DNA from: Roseomonas mucosa
GTDB lineage: Bacteria > Pseudomonadota > Alphaproteobacteria > Acetobacterales > Acetobacteraceae
DNA: 64,000 nt
NCBI GenBank assembly: GCA_945878375.1
Contig: CAMDWG010000005.1
Location: forward strand, 124,001-188,000
Direction: 5' to 3'
Each line of letters begins with the position of its first letter. Position 1 is the first letter of the stretch. The translations under genes and the position numbers were made by a program. Below the pieces are notes generated by a model. The model was not told where the DNA came from. It saw nothing but the letters and a program-made list of their open reading frames with translations, and did not search any database. This document shows, one piece after another, positions 38,055 through 46,977 of this stretch.

Positions 38055-38117
38055 TGCGATGATCGAAGGGCCGAATGGCCCGGAGGTCTGAATCGTATCA
38101 CGAAAAGGAAGCAGGCC

Positions 38118-39278
38118 ATGCCGACGATCACGCTGCCGACCGAAGCCGGTACGCTCGAACCCTATACGCTGGGCAACTCGAGAGAATTCCCGAAGGCGAC
38201 GCCGCCCTTTCCGCGCGTGGCGCTCGCCGCCGCGCATGTCGTGGCCGACCCGCTGGCGGAACAGGATCCCTGGCTCGATGCGAAGATCGACTGGGACCGC
38301 ACCATCGCCTATCGCCGCTATTTGTGGTCGCTCGGCCTCGGCGTGGCGGAGGCGATGGATACCGCGCAGCGCGGCATGGGCCTCGACTGGATCGCGGCGC
38401 AGGAACTGATCCGCCGTTCGCTGGATGCGATGAAGGATGTGCCTGGCGCGGTGATGGCCAGCGGCGCGGGCACCGACCATCTCGCGCCCGGCCCCGATGT
38501 GACCGTGGACGACGTGATCCGCGCCTATGAGGAGCAATGCGAAGCCGTCGAGAAGATGGGCGGCCGCATCATCCTGATGGCGTCGCGCGCGCTGGCGAAG
38601 GCAGCGAAATCCCCGGCGGATTACGAACGCGTCTATGGCCGCATCCTGTCGGGCGTCGCGCAGCCCGTGATCATCCATTGGCTGGGCGAGATGTTCGACC
38701 CGGCGCTGGAAGGCTACTGGGGCAACCACGACCATCTGGAGGCGATGGAAACGGCGCTGGCCGTGATCCATGCCAATGCCGCCAAGGTGGATGGCGTGAA
38801 GATCTCCCTACTGGACGACCAGAAGGAGATCCGGATGCGCCGGCGCCTGCCCAAAGGCGTCCGCATGTACACAGGCGACGACTTCAACTACGCCGAGCTG
38901 ATCGCGGGCGACGAGCACGGCTATTCCGATGCGCTGCTCGGCATCTTCGATCCGATCGCGCCGGCGGTGGGCGGTGCGCTGGCGTCGCTGCAGCGCAACG
39001 ACCTGGCGACCTTCCACGACATCCTGGCGCCGACGGTGCCGCTCAGCCGCCACATCTTCAAGGCGCCCACGCGCTTCTACAAGACGGGCGTGGTGTTCAT
39101 GGCCTGGCTGAACGGCCACCAGGACCATTTCGTCATGGTCGGCGGCCAGCAGAGCACACGCAGCATCCGCCATTTCGCGGAGCTGTTCCGCCTGGCCGAC
39201 AAGGCCGGCCTGCTACGGGATCCGGACATGGCCACGAGCCGGATGCGCGGCCTGCTCGCGCTGCACGGCGTCGCGTGA
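38118..39278 (+). CDS. DUF993 family protein (dihydrodipicolinate-synthase-like)
   Basis: 386 residues, a TIM-barrel family related to dihydrodipicolinate synthase/N-acetylneuraminate lyase but annotated only as DUF993. Recognisable segments are WDRTIAYRRYLWSLGLGVAEAMDTAQRG, PVIIHWLGEMFDPALEGYWG (cited in parts: VIIHWLGEMFDPALEGYWG) and KISLLDDQKEIRMRRRLP, where a Lys near residue 235 could be the Schiff-base lysine. An aldolase/retro-aldol step on a keto-acid is plausible. Start ATG 38118 follows AAGGAAGCAGG. The stop overlaps the next gene as TGATG. Confidence 0.8.
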   Translation: MPTITLPTEAGTLEPYTLGNSREFPKATPPFPRVALAAAHVVADPLAEQDPWLDAKIDWDRTIAYRRYLWSLGLGVAEAMDTAQRGMGLDWIAAQELIRRSLDAMKDVPGAVMASGAGTDHLAPGPDVTVDDVIRAYEEQCEAVEKMGGRIILMASRALAKAAKSPADYERVYGRILSGVAQPVIIHWLGEMFDPALEGYWGNHDHLEAMETALAVIHANAAKVDGVKISLLDDQKEIRMRRRLPKGVRMYTGDDFNYAELIAGDEHGYSDALLGIFDPIAPAVGGALASLQRNDLATFHDILAPTVPLSRHIFKAPTRFYKTGVVFMAWLNGHQDHFVMVGGQQSTRSIRHFAELFRLADKAGLLRDPDMATSRMRGLLALHGVA

Positions 39279-40087
39279 TGCGGATCAGCCTGAACACCGT
39301 CACGGTCAAGGAACGCTGGGGACTCGCGGAGTGCATCGAGGGCGCGGCGCGCCACGGCATTCCCGGCATCGCGCCCTGGCGCGACGTGCTGCAGGCCATG
39401 GGCGTGGAGGCCGCGGCGCGGCAGATCCGCGATGCCGGGCTGATTGTCACCGGTCTCTGCCGCGGGGGGATGTTCCCCGCCGCCGATGCCGCCGGCCGCG
39501 CCGCCGCGATCGAGGATAATCGCCGCGCCATCGCGGAAGCCCATGCGATCGGCGCGCGCTGCCTGGTCATGGTCTGCGGCGGCCTGCCGCCCGGATCGAA
39601 GGACCTGCCCGGCGCGCGCGCGATGATGCGCGACGGGCTGCACGCGATCATGGAGGAAGCCCGCGCGGCCGGCGTTACCATTGCGCTGGAGCCGCTTCAC
39701 CCGATGACCTGCGCCGACCGGTCCGTGCTGTCCACGCTCGGCCAGGCGCTGGATCTGTGTGACGAGCTCGGCGCGGGCAGCGGCATCGCGCTCGATGTCT
39801 ATCATGTCTGGTGGGATCCCGATCTGGCGCGGCAGGTGGCGCGGGCCGGGTCGCGCATCGCGGCCTTCCATGTCTGCGACTGGAAGGTGCCTACCACCGA
39901 CACCGTCTTCGACCGTGGCCTGCCCGGCGAAGGGGTGATCGACATCCCCGCCATCCGTGCGATGGTGGAACGGGCCGGCTATGCCGGGGGCTTCGCGGAG
40001 GTCGAAATCCTGTCCAGATCCTGGTGGACCCGCGACCCGGATGATGTGCTCGATGAAATCAAGCGGCGGCATCAGACCGCTGTCTGA
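39278..40087 (+). CDS. sugar phosphate isomerase/epimerase family (TIM barrel)
   Basis: 269 residues, AP-endonuclease-2 fold (Xyl isomerase-like barrel). RISLNTVTVKERWGLAE at the N-terminus, GIAPWRDVLQAMGVE, then metal-site regions with Glu in IALEPLHPM, Asp/His in LDVYHVWWD and VCDWKVP, and the Glu in FAEVEILS. The substrate is unknown. ATG 39278 overlaps the DUF993 stop (TGATG). Together with the dehydrogenase, DUF993 protein and lactonase, it suggests an oxidative sugar/polyol pathway. Confidence 0.85.
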   Translation: MRISLNTVTVKERWGLAECIEGAARHGIPGIAPWRDVLQAMGVEAAARQIRDAGLIVTGLCRGGMFPAADAAGRAAAIEDNRRAIAEAHAIGARCLVMVCGGLPPGSKDLPGARAMMRDGLHAIMEEARAAGVTIALEPLHPMTCADRSVLSTLGQALDLCDELGAGSGIALDVYHVWWDPDLARQVARAGSRIAAFHVCDWKVPTTDTVFDRGLPGEGVIDIPAIRAMVERAGYAGGFAEVEILSRSWWTRDPDDVLDEIKRRHQTAV

Positions 40088-40117
40088 AGAATGACATCCA
40101 TGAGGGAGACAACGACC

Positions 40118-41104
40118 ATGAACCGCATCTCACGCCGCAGCCTCGCAATTGCTGCGCTGACCCTGCCGCTGTTGCCTCGTATCGGCGCCGCGCAAGGTGC
40201 CGCCTGGGCGCCGAACCGACCGCTCCGCATGGTCGTGCCCTTCCCGCCCGGCGGCGCGACGGATGTCGTCGCCCGCGTGCTGGCCGAACGGATGCAGGAG
40301 AAGCTCGGCCAGCCCGTGACGGTCGAGAACCGGACCGGCGCCGGCGGCAATGTCGGCGTGGAGAATGTCGTCCGCAGCGCGCCGGATGGCTTGACGATGC
40401 TGATGGGCACGACGGGCACGCTGACCATCAACCCGCATCTCTATGCGAATATGGGCTTCAATCCGGCGAACGACCTCGCGGGCATATCCATGGCCTTCGC
40501 GACCGATCATGTGCTGGTCGTGAACCCCGCTGTTCCCGCACAGACGGCGAAGGAGTTCATCGCCCTGCTGAAGGCGCGGCCCGGGCAGCTTTCCTTCGGC
40601 TCCGGCGGCAATGGCAGCTCCACCCATCTGGTGCCGGAGCTGTTCAAGCTCGTCGCGCGGGTGGACATGCAACACGTGCCCTATCGCGGCAGCGCGCCTG
40701 CGCTGAACGATCTGGTGGCGGGCAATGTGCAGGTGATGCTGGACCAGCTTCCCTCCGCGCTGCCGATGATCCAGGGCGGCCGCGTGCGCGCCCTGGCCGT
40801 CAGCGGCCCGCGCCGGTCGCGCCTGCTGCCCGATCTGCCGACCATGGTGGAACTCGGCCTGCCGCAGGCCGAGGCAACGAGCTGGGGCGCGGTGATGTCG
40901 CCGGCCGGCACGCCCGCGCCGGCCATTGCGCGCCTCAATGCCGTGATCCGGGACGCGCTGGCCGAGCCCGGCGTGCAGCAGCGGCTGGCCGTCGCCGGCG
41001 CCGATGCCGTCGTCTCGACCCCGGCGGAGTTGGCCGGGATCATGCGGAGCGAGACGGAGAAATGGGGCCGCGTGGTGCGCGAGGCCCGTTTGACCGTGAA
41101 CTGA
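40118..41104 (+). CDS. TctC/Bug family solute receptor
   Basis: 328 residues. Twin-arginine-like signal (NRISRRSLAIAALTLPLL) with cleavage near GAAQG, then RPLRMVVPFPPGGATDVVARVLAE and the VENRTGAGGNVGVE loop that caps the ligand in Bug proteins. ATG 40118 with GAGGGAGAC upstream; a longer in-frame start at 40091 is less likely. No TctA or TctB lies next to it, so it may work with permeases elsewhere or act as an orphan sensor. It is the last gene of the sugar operon. Confidence 0.9.
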   Translation: MNRISRRSLAIAALTLPLLPRIGAAQGAAWAPNRPLRMVVPFPPGGATDVVARVLAERMQEKLGQPVTVENRTGAGGNVGVENVVRSAPDGLTMLMGTTGTLTINPHLYANMGFNPANDLAGISMAFATDHVLVVNPAVPAQTAKEFIALLKARPGQLSFGSGGNGSSTHLVPELFKLVARVDMQHVPYRGSAPALNDLVAGNVQVMLDQLPSALPMIQGGRVRALAVSGPRRSRLLPDLPTMVELGLPQAEATSWGAVMSPAGTPAPAIARLNAVIRDALAEPGVQQRLAVAGADAVVSTPAELAGIMRSETEKWGRVVREARLTVN

Positions 41105-41255
41105 TGGCGCTGGCGCCCGCCCGCCGCCAGGGCGCGCAGGCGGGCGCCTCGCCTTATCTGATCCTCGGTATCGCGGCGCCGAACGTGCTGATGCTGCTCT
41201 GGCCGCTGCCGGGCGTGAAGGCGTGGCAGGCTGGCATGCGGGGCGCGGCTGCCGC

Positions 41256-42185
41256 CTACTCCGCCGCCTGCAGGCGGGCCGGCAAGCGGAAGCTGACATC
41301 CTCGACGATGCCGGGCAGGGAGGCGACTTCGCTCGCGCCCAGCGCCTTCAGCGTCGCGACCACCTCCGCCACCAGCCGCTCCGGCGCGGAGGCGCCGGCG
41401 GTGATGCCGACCGCCTTCGCGTCCCTGACCATCCCCGCCGTCAGCGCGCCGGCATCGGCAATCAGGTAGGCGCGCGCGCCGCATTCCTCGGCGATCTCGC
41501 GCAGGCGGTTGGAGTTGGAGCTGTTCGACGCGCCCACCACCAGCACCACGTCGCAGGCGGCGGCCAGGTCGCGCACCGCGGTCTGGCGGTTCTGGGTCGC
41601 GTAGCAGATGTCGCGCGTGCCGGGGCCGACCACATCGGCGAAGCGGGCCTTGATCGCCTCGATCACGTCCTTGGTGTCGTCGACCGACAGCGTGGTCTGG
41701 GTGACATAGGCGACCCGGCGATCCAGCGGGATGGGCAGGGCGGCGACATCGGCCACATCGGCGACCAGATGGACCTCGCCATCGATCTGGCCGAGCGTGC
41801 CTTCGACCTCCGGGTGGCCGTCATGGCCGATCATGATGACCGTGCGGCCGTCCTTGATGTAGCGGCGGCCTTCCACATGAACTTTGGTGACCAGCGGGCA
41901 GGTGGCGTCGAGCACGTCGAGGCCCCGTTCGGCCGCATCCGTTTCCACCGCGCGGGCGACGCCATGGGCGGAGAAGACCGTCAGCGCGCCAGCGGGCACT
42001 TCATCCAGTTCGCGGACGAAGACGGCGCCCTTGGCGCGCAAATCCTCGACCACATGGCGGTTATGGACGATCTCATGGCGCACATAGACCGGCGCGCCGT
42101 GGATCGCGAGCGCACGCTCCACGATCTCGATGGCGCGCACCACGCCCGCGCAGAAGCCGCGCGGTTCGGCCAGCAGGATCCGCAT
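41256..42185 (-). CDS. ispH: 4-hydroxy-3-methylbut-2-enyl diphosphate reductase
   Basis: Last step of the MEP isoprenoid pathway, an iron-sulfur enzyme of 309 residues. The three cluster cysteines are present: [23 protein letters not shown] and [11 protein letters not shown], as is the HEIVHN and the [14 protein letters not shown] segment. ATG 42185 with GAGG six bases before it is preferred over TTG 42197. The short stretch between the TctC stop and this gene's end is discussed under findings. Confidence 0.96.
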   Translation of the reverse strand: MRILLAEPRGFCAGVVRAIEIVERALAIHGAPVYVRHEIVHNRHVVEDLRAKGAVFVRELDEVPAGALTVFSAHGVARAVETDAAERGLDVLDATCPLVTKVHVEGRRYIKDGRTVIMIGHDGHPEVEGTLGQIDGEVHLVADVADVAALPIPLDRRVAYVTQTTLSVDDTKDVIEAIKARFADVVGPGTRDICYATQNRQTAVRDLAAACDVVLVVGASNSSNSNRLREIAEECGARAYLIADAGALTAGMVRDAKAVGITAGASAPERLVAEVVATLKALGASEVASLPGIVEDVSFRLPARLQAAE

Positions 42186-42198
42186 GGTCGGCCTCAAT

Positions 42199-42228
42199 CC
42201 CTCATCCTTGACGGACCGAAGATGAGGG
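42199..42228 (-). terminator. hairpin between gcrA and ispH
   Basis: CCCTCATC (42199-42206) with GATGAGGG (42221-42228), a perfect 8-bp stem with a 14-base loop, in the gap between gcrA and ispH, both leftward. No T-run follows, so it is weak as an intrinsic terminator. Confidence 0.4.
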
Positions 42229-42291
42229 AAGCCGGGCCGGACGGGAAGAGGCTTCGCGCCACCGATCGCGCGGGCCGGCCAGTGCCACCGA

Positions 42292-42768
42292 TCAGGCGGC
42301 GTCCTCGCGGCGGTCGCGCGCCTTCACATAGGCGACGGCGGCGTGTTCGGTGCAGTAGGGCTTCCCCGTCAGCGCCGCCGACGTGCAGAAGCGGAAGCCG
42401 GGCTGGCCCGGCTCCCCGATCGGCCAGCAGCAGGACTTGGCCGAGGAGAAGCGCGGGAAATGGCGCACCACCGCGGGCTCCGCGGGCGCGACCGTGGCGA
42501 CGGGTGCCAGGGGGGCGGTGGCGGGTTGGGGCAGGGTGCTGCGCGAGATGGGGCCGGCGGCGCGCACCGGCCGAATCGGCGCCTGGCGCGGCGCATCCGC
42601 TGCCGTTTCGCGGCGGATCGGAGAGGGGCGGGCCGGCAGGTTCAGCCGATGCGCCTTGCCCACCACGGCGTTCTTCGAAATGCCCATGCGACGTCCGATC
42701 TCGGCCGTCGAATGCCCTTCGGCCCAAAGGGCACGCAGGCGATCGATCGCTTCCGCGGTCCAGTCCAT
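42292..42768 (-). CDS. gcrA: GcrA family cell-cycle regulator
   Basis: 158 residues. The N-terminal DNA-binding helix-turn-helix [18 protein letters not shown] and [14 protein letters not shown] is the GcrA signature, followed by a Pro/Ala-rich linker and a C-terminal segment with paired cysteines ([24 protein letters not shown]) and EHAAVAY. GcrA works with sigma-70 at methylated GANTC sites in alphaproteobacteria. ATG 42768 is the family start. A palindrome CTACC-N6-GGTAG (42793-42808) lies just upstream and may be a regulatory site. Confidence 0.93.
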   Translation of the reverse strand: MDWTAEAIDRLRALWAEGHSTAEIGRRMGISKNAVVGKAHRLNLPARPSPIRRETAADAPRQAPIRPVRAAGPISRSTLPQPATAPLAPVATVAPAEPAVVRHFPRFSSAKSCCWPIGEPGQPGFRFCTSAALTGKPYCTEHAAVAYVKARDRREDAA

Positions 42769-42904
42769 GCCAAGCTCTCCCGGCCACCCCACCTACCACA
42801 TACGGTAGTGCACGGCATGGTCGGGATACAAGTTCTGGTTTGCGCATCAGGCGCGAAAAACTGTGGATGGAATGCCGCCGACCGTTTCGGCCGGCGACGG
42901 CACG

Positions 42905-43870
42905 TCAGAACAACAGCCCCTTCCGCAGCATCCCATGCACGCCTTTCTCGCCATTCACCGTCTGCGTCACCCGGAAATCCACCGCGAGCGAGCAAAGCTG
43001 ATAGGCATCGGCCGCGCTGACATTCATCCGCGCAACGATGAAGCCGATCATCTCCCGCAGCGCCTGTTTCATCGCGAGGTCGAGGTCTTCATGCATGCCC
43101 ATCGAGATGTAGTGGGTCGCCGTCTCGGCGCGCGGATAGCGCAGCGCCGGGTCCGCCGCGCCGCCGCCCTTCTCGAGGCTCAGGCGGAAATGGCCGGTCA
43201 GGCACATCTCCAGCGCGTTGATGCAGACCTCGCCATCGCCCTGCACGCCATGCCCGTCGCCGGCCGAGAACAGCGCTCCCGCCACATGCACCGGCAGCCA
43301 GATCGTCGCACCCTCGCCGATCTCCTTGTTGTCGAGGTTGCCGCCATGCGCGCGCGGCTCCTTCGTCGAAAGCCGGCCCCAGGCGGCCGGCGGGGCCACG
43401 CCCATCACGCCGAAGAAGGGGCTGAGCGGCAGGGTCACGCCTGGGCCCACCGGCACCTTGCAGGTCATCGCCGCGCGGTCCACCGGGATGTGCAGCATGC
43501 GCTGATAGGGGAAATCCTCCGGCAGCGTGCCGCCGAGCGGGCGGAAGCCGCAGAAGCCCCAGTCATTCCCGAGCTCGATCTTCTCGATATCCACGCGCAG
43601 CACATCGCCCGGCTCCGCGCCCTGGACGGCGATGGGGCCGGTGATCAGGTGCGGGCCCATCCGCAGCAGCTCGGCGGCGTGGATCGCCGCCAGCGCGGGC
43701 GGGATCGTCAGCCCGCTCTCGGGCGGCGGCATGACGTCCTTGGCGCCCGAGACGCATTCGAGCACCACGAGGTCACCGCTCGCGATGGTCGCGACTGGTG
43801 GGAAGCTGGCGTCGAAGGCGCCGAAGCGGATGGTTTCGGGCGTTGCGGCGATGCGGTGCGTGGCGGCCAT
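42905..43870 (-). CDS. acetamidase/formamidase family protein
   Basis: 321 residues, FmdA/AmdA family amide hydrolase. Signatures include GDLVVLECVSGAKDVM, HLITGPIAVQGAEPGDVL and the acidic metal-site segment GHGVQGDGEVCINALE; HGGNLDNKEIGEGATIWLPVHV is conserved around the active site. Formamide, acetamide or another short amide or polyamine-derived substrate is expected. The start ATG 43870 is followed upstream by GAGAACTCC. Not in an obvious operon. Confidence 0.88.
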   Translation of the reverse strand: MAATHRIAATPETIRFGAFDASFPPVATIASGDLVVLECVSGAKDVMPPPESGLTIPPALAAIHAAELLRMGPHLITGPIAVQGAEPGDVLRVDIEKIELGNDWGFCGFRPLGGTLPEDFPYQRMLHIPVDRAAMTCKVPVGPGVTLPLSPFFGVMGVAPPAAWGRLSTKEPRAHGGNLDNKEIGEGATIWLPVHVAGALFSAGDGHGVQGDGEVCINALEMCLTGHFRLSLEKGGGAADPALRYPRAETATHYISMGMHEDLDLAMKQALREMIGFIVARMNVSAADAYQLCSLAVDFRVTQTVNGEKGVHGMLRKGLLF

Positions 43871-43978
43871 GGAGAACTCCGGGCGGGATGGGCGGGCGAT
43901 CGTGTCTCGTCTGTGCCTCGACAGAACTCCGCGCGCCCTGCGTGGTCAATCCATCCCCGCGCCTGTTGCCCTGGCGGT

Positions 43979-44698
43979 TCAGCTTCCGCGCAGCGCCTGG
44001 CGCAGCCGGCCCTGGTCCGTGGGGCAGACGCGGCTGAGGCGCTGGTACTCCTCCGGCGTGTCGATCGCGCCATGCCCCGCTTCCCGCGCCGCCCGCAACC
44101 GGGCCAGTGCCGGTTCAAGCACCTGGCCGAGTTCCTCCTGCAAGGCGATCGCGGCGGTGTTCACATCCGGTGCGCGGGTCTCGGCACGGGCGGCCCAGGC
44201 GCGGGCCAGGGCGCGGAGCTCCGTGGCGGCTTCGCGCAGGGTGCGGCGGTTGACCTCCGCATGGCGGCGCTCATGCGCGAGCACTTCGGCGGCAAGGCAC
44301 CCGCCGGCCGGCACTTCCCGCGCCAGCCGGATCACATGCGCCGCATGCACCAGGCGGATGCGGAGTTCCGCCGGCACCGCGCAGACTGGCTCCCCCTGTA
44401 TCCCGCGGGAGCGCACCGTGATCTCGCTCCGCCATTCGACGCGGGAGACGGTGAGGCCGAGGTGATGTGGAAAGGGCCCGTCGGCGCTGCCGCCCGCATC
44501 GATGCGAAGCTGGCGCGCGGAAAGCGGCGGCAGCAGGCGCGGCTCCGGGTCCACCAGATCGAGATGCACCACCGGCGTCCCGCGCGCGGGGCAGGCGGCG
44601 GCCTGGGCGGGACGGGGTGTCGGCGCGGGCAGCTCCGCCGCGGCGCCGATGGGCGCCAGCAGCGCCAGCAGCAGCGCAAGGCCGCCGGCGCGCGGGAT
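43979..44698 (-). CDS. secreted DUF922-like Zn-dependent protease-like protein (ATC start)
   Basis: 239 residues if begun at ATC 44698. A signal peptide follows at once (PRAGGLALLLALLAPIGAAA, then ELPAP). The C-terminal half has AAEVLAHERRHAEVNRR, which gives a HExxH-type metal motif (HERRH), as in DUF922. No ATG, GTG or TTG precedes the signal peptide; GTG 44572 is the first canonical start but would remove it. The junction with corA is TGATC, the same layout as the TGATG overlaps elsewhere, and GGAAGGG lies nine bases upstream. CTG 44701 is the other candidate. Confidence 0.7.
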   Translation of the reverse strand: MPRAGGLALLLALLAPIGAAAELPAPTPRPAQAAACPARGTPVVHLDLVDPEPRLLPPLSARQLRIDAGGSADGPFPHHLGLTVSRVEWRSEITVRSRGIQGEPVCAVPAELRIRLVHAAHVIRLAREVPAGGCLAAEVLAHERRHAEVNRRTLREAATELRALARAWAARAETRAPDVNTAAIALQEELGQVLEPALARLRAAREAGHGAIDTPEEYQRLSRVCPTDQGRLRQALRGS

Positions 44699-45681
44699 CA
44701 GAGCCAGCCCTTCCGCTTGAAATAGAAGATGGGCAGCAGCGCGGAGATCACCATCAGCACCAGCGCCGCCGGATAGCCCCAGACCTGGCCCAGCTCCGGC
44801 ATGAATTCGAAGTTCATGCCGTAGATGCTGGCGATCAGGGTGGGCGGCATCAGCGCCACGGACGCCACGGTGAAGGTCTTGATGATATTCGTCTGCTCGA
44901 CATTGATGATGCCGAGCACGGCATCGAGCAGGAAGTTCGCCTTGCCGTTCAGCACGCCCGCATGGTCGACGAGGGATCGCACGTCGCGCACCAGCGTCTT
45001 GATCAGCGCCTGGTTTTCCTTCCGCACCGCCGTCGCCTTCTCCGCGCCGACGAAGGTCAGGATGCGGGACAGGCCGAGCAGCGTCTCCGATGCGCGCGTG
45101 GTCACTTCCCCCACCTGGCCCAGGGTCAGCAGCGCTTCCCGCAGGTCGGCGTCGCGCGCATTCGCCTTCACCTTGGCCCGCGCGCTGCGGAACGCGGCAC
45201 CCGATGTGCGGTCCATGTCGCCGCCGATGCGTTCCAGGATGTCGGCGAGGCGGTCCACGATCTGCTCGAACAGGTGCAGCATCACCCCGTCCGGCGAGCC
45301 GACCAAAGCGGGTGTCTTCTGGCAGCGGTGCGCGAAGGTGATGAAGGCCTTCGGCGTCTGGTAGCGCACCGTCACCAGCGCCTGCGGCCCCAGCACGAAG
45401 GTGATGGGCGTCGAGCCGTATTCCGGCCCATCCGCGCCGAACAGGAAGTTCGCGGTCAGGAACAGCACATCGTCCTCGCGATAGAGGCGGGAGGAGCTTT
45501 CGATCTCCTCCATCTCCTCGCGCGTCGGCACTTCCAGGTGCAGCGCGTCCTGCACGGCGCGCTCTTCCTCCGGCGTCGGGTTCAGCAGGTCGATCCAGAC
45601 GGCCTGCGCGAGGTCTGCCGCCGGCAGCAGGCCTTCACGGACCGCGATCCGCCCATCGGCGGGGATGTAGGATGTCAGCAT
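44698..45681 (-). CDS. corA: magnesium/divalent cation transporter CorA
   Basis: 327 residues. Large N-terminal soluble domain, long helix, then two C-terminal transmembrane helices separated by the selectivity-loop motif YGMNFEFMPE (GMN triad complete), ending in the basic tail FKRKGWL. Imports Mg2+ (also Co2+, Ni2+). ATG 45681 (MLTSYIPADG) is in a frame that continues upstream without similarity. Its stop shares its A with the downstream DUF922 gene's first codon. Confidence 0.96.
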   Translation of the reverse strand: MLTSYIPADGRIAVREGLLPAADLAQAVWIDLLNPTPEEERAVQDALHLEVPTREEMEEIESSSRLYREDDVLFLTANFLFGADGPEYGSTPITFVLGPQALVTVRYQTPKAFITFAHRCQKTPALVGSPDGVMLHLFEQIVDRLADILERIGGDMDRTSGAAFRSARAKVKANARDADLREALLTLGQVGEVTTRASETLLGLSRILTFVGAEKATAVRKENQALIKTLVRDVRSLVDHAGVLNGKANFLLDAVLGIINVEQTNIIKTFTVASVALMPPTLIASIYGMNFEFMPELGQVWGYPAALVLMVISALLPIFYFKRKGWL

Positions 45682-45736
45682 TGCGCAGCCTCCCGCCCGG
45701 AAGTCGGCGGCTAATAGCCTTCCGGCGGGGGCCTTG

Positions 45737-46429
45737 TCACCCCGAGGCGGAGGGAAGCGGCAGGCCGAAGTTGCGGGCGACGGCGGGGAAGTCCGGTGCT
45801 TCGGGGTGGCGCCCGGCGGGTTGCGTGCCGTCGCCGGCGCGCACCAGCTGGCAGCTTTGCAGCCCTGCGGCGCGCGCGGCGTCCAGTTCCTCGGCCACAT
45901 CGGACAGGAACAGCACCTCCCCCGGTGCGTCGCCGAGCGCGGCGGTGATGGCGGCGTAGGACGACGCCTCGCGCTTATGGCCCATGCGGGTGTCGAAGAA
46001 GCCGTCGAAGAGCGGTTCCAGGTCGCCGGCCAGGGAATGGCGGAACAGCAGGCGCTGCGCCTCCACCGAGCCGGAGGAGTAGACCGCGAGCCGGAGGCCC
46101 GCCGCGTGCCAGGCGTGCAGGCAGGGCGCCACATCGGGCCAGAGATGGCCGCGGAGCCGCCCATCCTCGAAGCCCGCGCGCCAGATCAGGCCCTGCAAGG
46201 CCTTGAGCGGGGTGGCCTTCACATCTTCCGCCATCCAGCCGCGCAGCGTCGCCCGCGCATCCGGCCCCGGGACCTCCGCCATGATCGAAGCGACCTCGGC
46301 TTCCGCGCCATGGGCGTCGAGGAAGCCGTCGAGGGCGGCCAGCGCGAAGGGGAACAGTGTCTCCTTCACGAAGGCGATGGCGCTGGTTGTGCCCTCGATA
46401 TCCGTCAGGATGGTGCGGATCGGGGTCAC
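45737..46429 (-). CDS. mtnC: enolase-phosphatase E1 (acireductone synthase)
   Basis: HAD-family enzyme of methionine salvage, 230 residues. The catalytic segment ILTDIEGTTSAIAFV (D-x-E-G-T), the SSGS motif and FLSDVAEELDAARAAG are all present. It converts diketo-methylthiopentyl-1-phosphate to acireductone. Starts with GTG 46429, overlapping the mtnD stop (GTGA). The frame is open upstream without family similarity. Order mtnB-mtnD-mtnC. Confidence 0.95.
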   Translation of the reverse strand: MTPIRTILTDIEGTTSAIAFVKETLFPFALAALDGFLDAHGAEAEVASIMAEVPGPDARATLRGWMAEDVKATPLKALQGLIWRAGFEDGRLRGHLWPDVAPCLHAWHAAGLRLAVYSSGSVEAQRLLFRHSLAGDLEPLFDGFFDTRMGHKREASSYAAITAALGDAPGEVLFLSDVAEELDAARAAGLQSCQLVRAGDGTQPAGRHPEAPDFPAVARNFGLPLPSASG

Positions 46430-46977
46430 GCGGTGGCGGCGGGGAAGCGCTCGGCCATGTCCGTGCCGGTGTAGTGCGGGGTCCAGCCTGTGGTGTCGGT
46501 GAAGACGCGGACGACCGCGAAGTTCGGGCTCTCCCCGGCGTCGAACCAATGCTTGGAATTCGCCGGCACGCTGATCAGGTCGCCCGGGCCGCAATGCGCG
46601 TCGAACACGCGGGGTCCCTCGGCGCCGTCCATGTGCAGCACGAAATTGCCCGTGCCGCCGTGGAAGAAGCGGACCTCGTCTTCCGTATGCGTGTGCTCCG
46701 ACAGGAACTTGGCGCGCAGCGCGTCCTTCATCGGATGGTCGGGCGTCAGCTTGATGACATCGGCCGTGCCCGCGCCCGAGGAGGCCAGGAAGGCATCGAG
46801 ATGCGGGCGATAGGCGGCGAGGATCGCATCGGCATCGGCATCGGCGGGGATGTCGGCCAGCGGCCAGCGTTCGAAGCGCACGCCGATGGCGCGCAGCTCG
46901 GCCGCGATGCGCTCGGCATCCTCGGTGACCAGGATCTCGTTGTTGGTTTCGGCGTTCCAGACGGTCAGGCGGCTCAT
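46426..46977 (-). CDS. mtnD: acireductone dioxygenase
   Basis: Cupin-type metalloenzyme, 183 residues; Fe form makes the 2-keto-acid precursor of methionine, Ni form makes CO and formate. Metal ligands HTHTEDEVRFFH (two His and a Glu) and the later His in ANSKHWFDAGE are in place. ATG 46977 overlaps the mtnB stop (ATGA), and the stop overlaps mtnC (GTGA). The frame extends upstream with no similarity. Confidence 0.96.
   Translation of the reverse strand: MSRLTVWNAETNNEILVTEDAERIAAELRAIGVRFERWPLADIPADADADAILAAYRPHLDAFLASSGAGTADVIKLTPDHPMKDALRAKFLSEHTHTEDEVRFFHGGTGNFVLHMDGAEGPRVFDAHCGPGDLISVPANSKHWFDAGESPNFAVVRVFTDTTGWTPHYTGTDMAERFPAATA

Noticed and set aside
38537-39277. Upstream part of the isomerase frame
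   Set aside because: It overlaps the DUF993 gene in another frame; the isomerase proper starts at ATG 39278 with TGATG coupling.
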